DNA from: Pseudoscleropodium purum
Lineage: Eukaryota > Streptophyta > Bryopsida > Hypnales > Brachytheciaceae
Reading direction: 5' to 3'
Assembly: GCA_963969395.1 (NCBI GenBank)
Contig: OZ017796.1
Coordinates: 32,850,243 to 32,914,242 of the forward strand
Length of the DNA stretch: 64,000 nt
Shown here: one piece after another, positions 59,560-64,000 of the stretch
Position numbering within the stretch: position 1 is the stretch's first letter
Layout of the letters: each line of letters opens with the position of its first letter
Translations under genes and position numbers: made by a program
Notes under the pieces: model-generated
Database searches by the model: none
What the model was told of the DNA's origin: nothing
The model's input: the letters and a program-made list of their open reading frames with translations, nothing else

Positions 59560-60260
59560 TGTGTTTTTCTTATGAAAAAAAGGCATGGGTTTATAGTTAT
59601 TCCTTATGAAGTAAATTATTTTTTCCCCAAAAGTCTAACCGTGTAGATGTTTAAAGAGCTTGCTTATTAGTGTGCATACTAGTTTTGAGTGTGAATTTGC
59701 ATAGGAGTTGTGAGATTTAACAAGAAAAATGTACACATCCTATTTTTATATGTTGCCCCTCCCCAAAATGTTTGAGGAATTTGTGTATAAGAGTTTTTGG
59801 GAGTTGGAGGTCGACATGAAAAATTAGAAATTGTATTAATACACTAAAATGTATGTCCAAAAACCTAAAGTCCAAATGGAGAGCTATCAAATACATTACA
59901 TAGTGTACCTTGCAATTGTTGAAATGCAATTTTTTTTTATAAGTAGAAATTGCAAATAACTCCAAATCAACGCTTGCATGCTTAAATTTTCAAGAGTGAA
60001 AATCATGAAAATATTTTATTCTTTTGTTGGGAACATTTTCAAAGCAAATGGATATGTATAATTTTTTAGATTTCAAATCAAGTGAAATTGACAAAGTTCG
60101 CTTAAAGCTGAAAAATCAAGTAAAATTGGCAAGATTTACTCTTCCACTAATGGTACATATATTCCTTTGAGGACCTTTCTAAAATAAAAAATTTGCTTTT
60201 TTCATTGAAAAATAAAAGATTCTAGTAGTTAATCTTCAATATTGCTCGTAAAAAAAATTT
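59560..60260 (+). repeat. Dispersed repeat R1, copy 2 (empty site)
   Basis: Homologous in order to 15845-16421 joined to 17299-17710. At 59844-59847 it shows a single CTAA, where copy 1 carries an 877-bp insertion between two CTAA. No coding capacity. Confidence 0.8.
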
Positions 60261-60570
60261 AGAATGGTCAAAGGAATTTAACTATATACATAAACGAGCT
60301 AAAATTTTGTAGCAACTACATATGGTTACTCAAGTAGCTAGGGATTAAGTGAACCATTTAAGATCTTTAGACCTATTTATCTTATATCATGCATATAAAT
60401 GCCAAAATATTTTTAAAGGTTTGAGAAGCTCAATTATGATTGTAACATGATTTTTTTGTCTTTGATATTGCAAGTTGTTATTTAGGTTTTCAAATCTATT
60501 TTTTTAAGTCTAGTGTATGTATTTACTATTGGTAATCTACCAAGGGTAGTGTTACATTCTAACTTTCCTA
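60261..60570. other. AT-rich spacer
   Basis: Nothing recognised between the R1 repeat and the next element. Confidence 0.35.
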
Positions 60571-60573
60571 TTT

Positions 60574-61081
60574 AAGATAGGCCCCCCTAAATTTGCCATC
60601 AATCCCAAACCACCATTATCTTCTAAGTACATCTCCAAATTCATTATGTACTTATGTAGAATAAATGATTTTAGAACCTCTACCAAAAAGAATTTTGACC
60701 CTTCATAATTTTTGTATATTGGATCTGGTACTAATTTTTTTTGTGCATTGGAACCTCCTTTCCCTTGACAACCCCCCAAAATGAAAATTCTACTTTTGAC
60801 AAATATTAAGGTGGATCACCCTAAACCACCATTTTTGCCTATGTGCCTAGTTACTATTATTAAATTGATCAAAAATTCATATTTTTTTGTTAGCACTTGA
60901 AAGGAGGTTCCAAAATTCTCCCAAAAAATGAAATTTTGGATATTATATGCAAAAGTTTTGAAGGAATAAAGCTTGGTTCTAAAATATTTTTTTCTACATG
61001 GATACATAATTGATTTTTGAGATGTACATAAAATGCAGGTAGCGGTTTAGGATTAATGGTACAACTGGGTTGCCCACCTTA
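60574..61081. mobile_element. Two TAAGGTGG-family elements, inverted and adjoining
   Basis: The right unit (60807-61081) starts TAAGGTGGATCACCC and ends GGTTGCCCACCTTA. The left unit (60574 to about 60814) starts TAAGATAGGCCCCCC and, read in parallel with the reverse of the right unit, matches over most of its length (AATCCCAAACC, GTACATCTCCAAA and TTTTAGAACC motifs). A third, partial copy is at 27940-28170. Confidence 0.6.
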
Positions 61082-61268
61082 CATTTTTTCATAGTTATAC
61101 ATAACATAAAATATATAGATCTATTACACTAAAAAAAATTATGAAAATAATGGAAAGATAGAATAGTCTTGTTGTATACAAAATGCAAGGTCTTTATTCA
61201 ATGAAGATATTGTTTGTAGCATTACTAACTTCTCCCCCCCATCCTATGTTGTTCTTATGCATTCCTTC

Positions 61269-62174
61269 TTATGCATCTCTAAAGGTCCAAATATCATTTT
61301 TGACAACATAGCAATTATAAACAACTCACTACAAAGGAAATGTTGGATATTTTTCATTATAATTTTCACACAATTACCCAAGGAGTAGCTTTAAAGTATA
61401 ACAATTTTTATAACTTCTGACTACATAATTAAATAGTTATTGCATGACATGTAGTTTTCATTGCTTGGCAAAAAAAACCTTTTTTAAAAAAGTAAAAATT
61501 TGAAATAGATTCTCTCTTTTTCTATATATAGAAAGCTTTAAATCATTCTATTTTCATTAATGAGATGAAAGTTATGAGGTATTTTAGTTGTGGATAGTTA
61601 TAGAACATCTACTTTAAAATAAAATTTGAAGTCCTTTATTTAACTCAATTTTCTATTTTTTAAAAATAAATAAAAGCATTGGGTGTAGATTGTTTATTAC
61701 AACATTACAACCATTGGAATGGCGTTTTTCAATTCAATAACTAAATTCCTAGCAATGTAGTATTTTTAACTTTACCATAGTTCTTTTTACTTACTATTTT
61801 TTTCAAGTATGAATATGAAAAAGAAATTGTTTGAAATTTTTTATAGGTATTCCCAAATTATTTCTTCAATATTTTATAGAGCATAACAAGTTGTAGGATC
61901 CATACACTATTTTGTAAAATATTTGAAAGATAAAATCTAACCATTTGGAAAGAGTTGAAAATACTTCTTTTAGAAATTTAAGCGATTGATCTTGCAATTG
62001 GTAAGGTTTTCTTACCTTGAAATTTTAGGAGGGTGTACTCTAACAAATTAACTAAAGGATTCTAGGGTTGGGTTTGTTAATGAATAAATATAGATGAAGA
62101 TTTTAGCCTTGCTTTAGATTTAATTACTTTGAAGCATTTTTGGCCTAAAAACATTGAATACCTTTAAGGATTAA
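61269..62174 (-). mobile_element. About 906-bp internally deleted piggyBac-like element, inverted
   Basis: The reverse complement starts TTAATCCTTAAAGG (62174 downwards) and matches the left ends at 23866 and 43386. It then follows the 953-bp element throughout (for example CCATTGGAATGGCGTTTTTC against the complement of GAAAAATGCCAATTCCAATG). The low-coordinate end (CTTATGCATCTCTAAAGGTCC) corresponds to TTAACCCCTAAACGTCC, so its TTAA has decayed to TTAT. Confidence 0.75.
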
Positions 62175-64000
62175 TGCAAGTGCCAAGTTACTTCCACCTT
62201 TGGACTAAATTTCTTAGCGCTTAGATATTCCATTTTTAGGTGATGATTAGAATGATTCTTGGGGCTTTATTAACCAATGAACTTTTCATTCATCCAAACC
62301 AAATTAACCAATGCTTAAATTTTTTTTTAACTTTTTATATATAAAATTTGATGGAATTGAAGTAAGTAACATTTTTATTTAGAAAAACATAAGCAAAATT
62401 ATGCAGAAATTCAATAAAAGATTTAAGCACTAAGAAGTTGAATACTCAAGGTATGTCTTGTTGTGATCTCCTAATTTATCACTTGGGATTCACTAGTGTT
62501 TTTGTTTTTTATACAACTTTAATATAGGTTTATTATGAAAAATTCCAAAAAATAGTGTTGAATCAAAATAAGTATGTTACATTTTAATATAGTATTTGGT
62601 CCTAATTAGAGTGTTTCCCCCAAATTAAATTCAAATCGTACATGTGAATAGGATAAAAACTTAGAAATTGTGTGAATTAAAGATGTTGAATAAAATATGT
62701 CCAAACAATCTAAACCTATAGTGCATGTGATAGATCATGGCTAAAACTGATCCAAAGGAATTTATGTGAGAATCCTAATTGACTCCTAGAGAAATATTTC
62801 ATCTTTTCACTTGATTCTATAAAATAATAGAAACTCCAATCATTAGCCTATATGTGTTAAAACCTGAAGACAGACCAATAGAGGGCATCTATGGTCAAAT
62901 TACAGTGTCCCATAGTTGAAGTCATGCTAGGAGTTCAATGGTGAAATTAGTTTGCTAAGATTCTTCTTCATGTGAAAGATTCTTTATTCATCAATAATTA
63001 AAAGAGGTAGCTTAATTTAATTCTCCTTCGGCAATTGTATAAAGTAAAAATATGAGCTTGCACATCTTTTATAGAATTCTATGAGAGATTTCATGAAAAT
63101 TTTTTAAGTTTATTGACTTACACAAGATCTTCTTTTGGACAATCAACTACCAAAACTTAGGATGAAAAATTTATAGAAATTATTGAGGTTGTGGTAAAAA
63201 TTTCACTAGAAATTATTATAGATTATTTTATGCTAATAACATGCTTTGACAAGTTTCACAATATTTTGATAGCCAAAAGTACCAAAACTGGTAAGATTCT
63301 CTAAAATTGGTGAAATTAAAGATAATTCTTAAAGTTCATCAGTGGTTTAGGAGTATACAGAAATTGAAATGAGGTCAAAGAGGGGTCTTCTTTACTACTT
63401 CATATCTTCTCAAGAGCCTAGGCTAGTTACTTTCTCAAAAAAAGTAAAATCTAAAAAATTGGATTTTTATTCTTTTCCAATTTGAAGTTAGCACTAGGTT
63501 TTGATGAATTTTTGGCAATGGAAAAAAGGGGAAGGAGGTTGGTGAAGATTAAAAATGGCTTTCTAAAGCCAACGACATAGTTTATTTGTAATTTGGAGTG
63601 TTTCTCCAAAAATTAGAATTTTAGACTAGAGTAAAAAGTGGAAAATAAAAAAACTAGTATGAAAATCCTAATTGATAAGTTTACTAGAAAAAAAATGAGA
63701 GGTGGATACTCCTGGAAATTTAAGTTAAGGTATTCATTCTCCTCTCAAAACACCTCTAGTAACCATTTTTTGGCACGTGTACTTTGTTGTGTCTATTTAG
63801 TTGGATTTTAGCCATTTTTGAACCAAATTACTTAAATGGTTGTTTGTAGGAGCTTTTCATGCTCCATTATTGGTATTTTAGCAAGCTTTGAAGGATGTTG
63901 GGGTTCTTTCAAACTTTGTTCTTTCATACTTTTGTTGTTGAAACATTTTCACTTGTTGTAGTGTTTTAATGGAGCAATTGTTGTGTTTTGTTCAAAATTT
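62175..64000. other. AT-rich DNA to the right edge
   Basis: No gene, complete repeat or motif could be recognised. No frame above 60 codons with useful composition exists here. Confidence 0.4.

Overview
The window looks like nuclear DNA of a land plant. The evidence is a plant-specific WRKY transcription factor gene with the family's conserved intron, a chloroplast-type small J-protein gene, spliceosomal GT-AG introns of 70-840 nt, and very AT-rich intergenic DNA full of decayed DNA transposons. The long uORF-bearing leaders and a piggyBac-type element would fit a bryophyte or other seedless plant, but I cannot prove that from this sequence.

Layout. Positions 1-453 hold the last two exons of a gene entering from the left. 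A five-exon gene at 3132-4940, rebuilt here by splice phase, encodes a 399-aa protein I do not recognise. Positions 9140-12250 form a GC-richer, transcript-like region without a convincing protein. From 12.3 to 37 kb the window is mostly old repeats: MITE pairs, piggyBac-like elements bounded by TTAA, and two 102-bp palindromes at 8313-8414 and 18714-18815. GC-richer islands without a clear gene lie at 20.1-22.5 and 34.0-34.9 kb. A group IIc WRKY gene occupies 39060-42028 (three exons, 675 aa), and a W-box-rich upstream region precedes it. Positions 43386-49372 are a decayed 6-kb piggyBac-like element that contains a broken transposase gene. From 49.4 to 56.4 kb there are more foldback and TTAA elements. 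A two-exon DnaJ gene (57042-57651, 163 aa, J8-like) follows. The last 6 kb is again old repeats.

The main theme outside the genes is a TTAA/piggyBac transposon community. The 6-kb element carries the transposase relic. Two roughly 0.9-kb internally deleted relatives (23866-24818 and 61269-62174) share its ends. Small TTAA-bounded MITEs lie at 31.1-31.6 and 55.5-56.0 kb. An 877-bp element at 16422-17298 has an allelic-style empty site in a second copy of its host repeat at 59.8 kb, which shows directly a 4-bp target duplication (CTAA). The known catalytic residues of the transposase are partly lost, so the copy here is dead.

The three expressed-looking genes are not obviously linked in function. 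The WRKY gene may regulate itself through W-boxes. The J-protein gene has a TGACGTCA bZIP-type palindrome upstream. No rRNA, tRNA or CRISPR signal was found.
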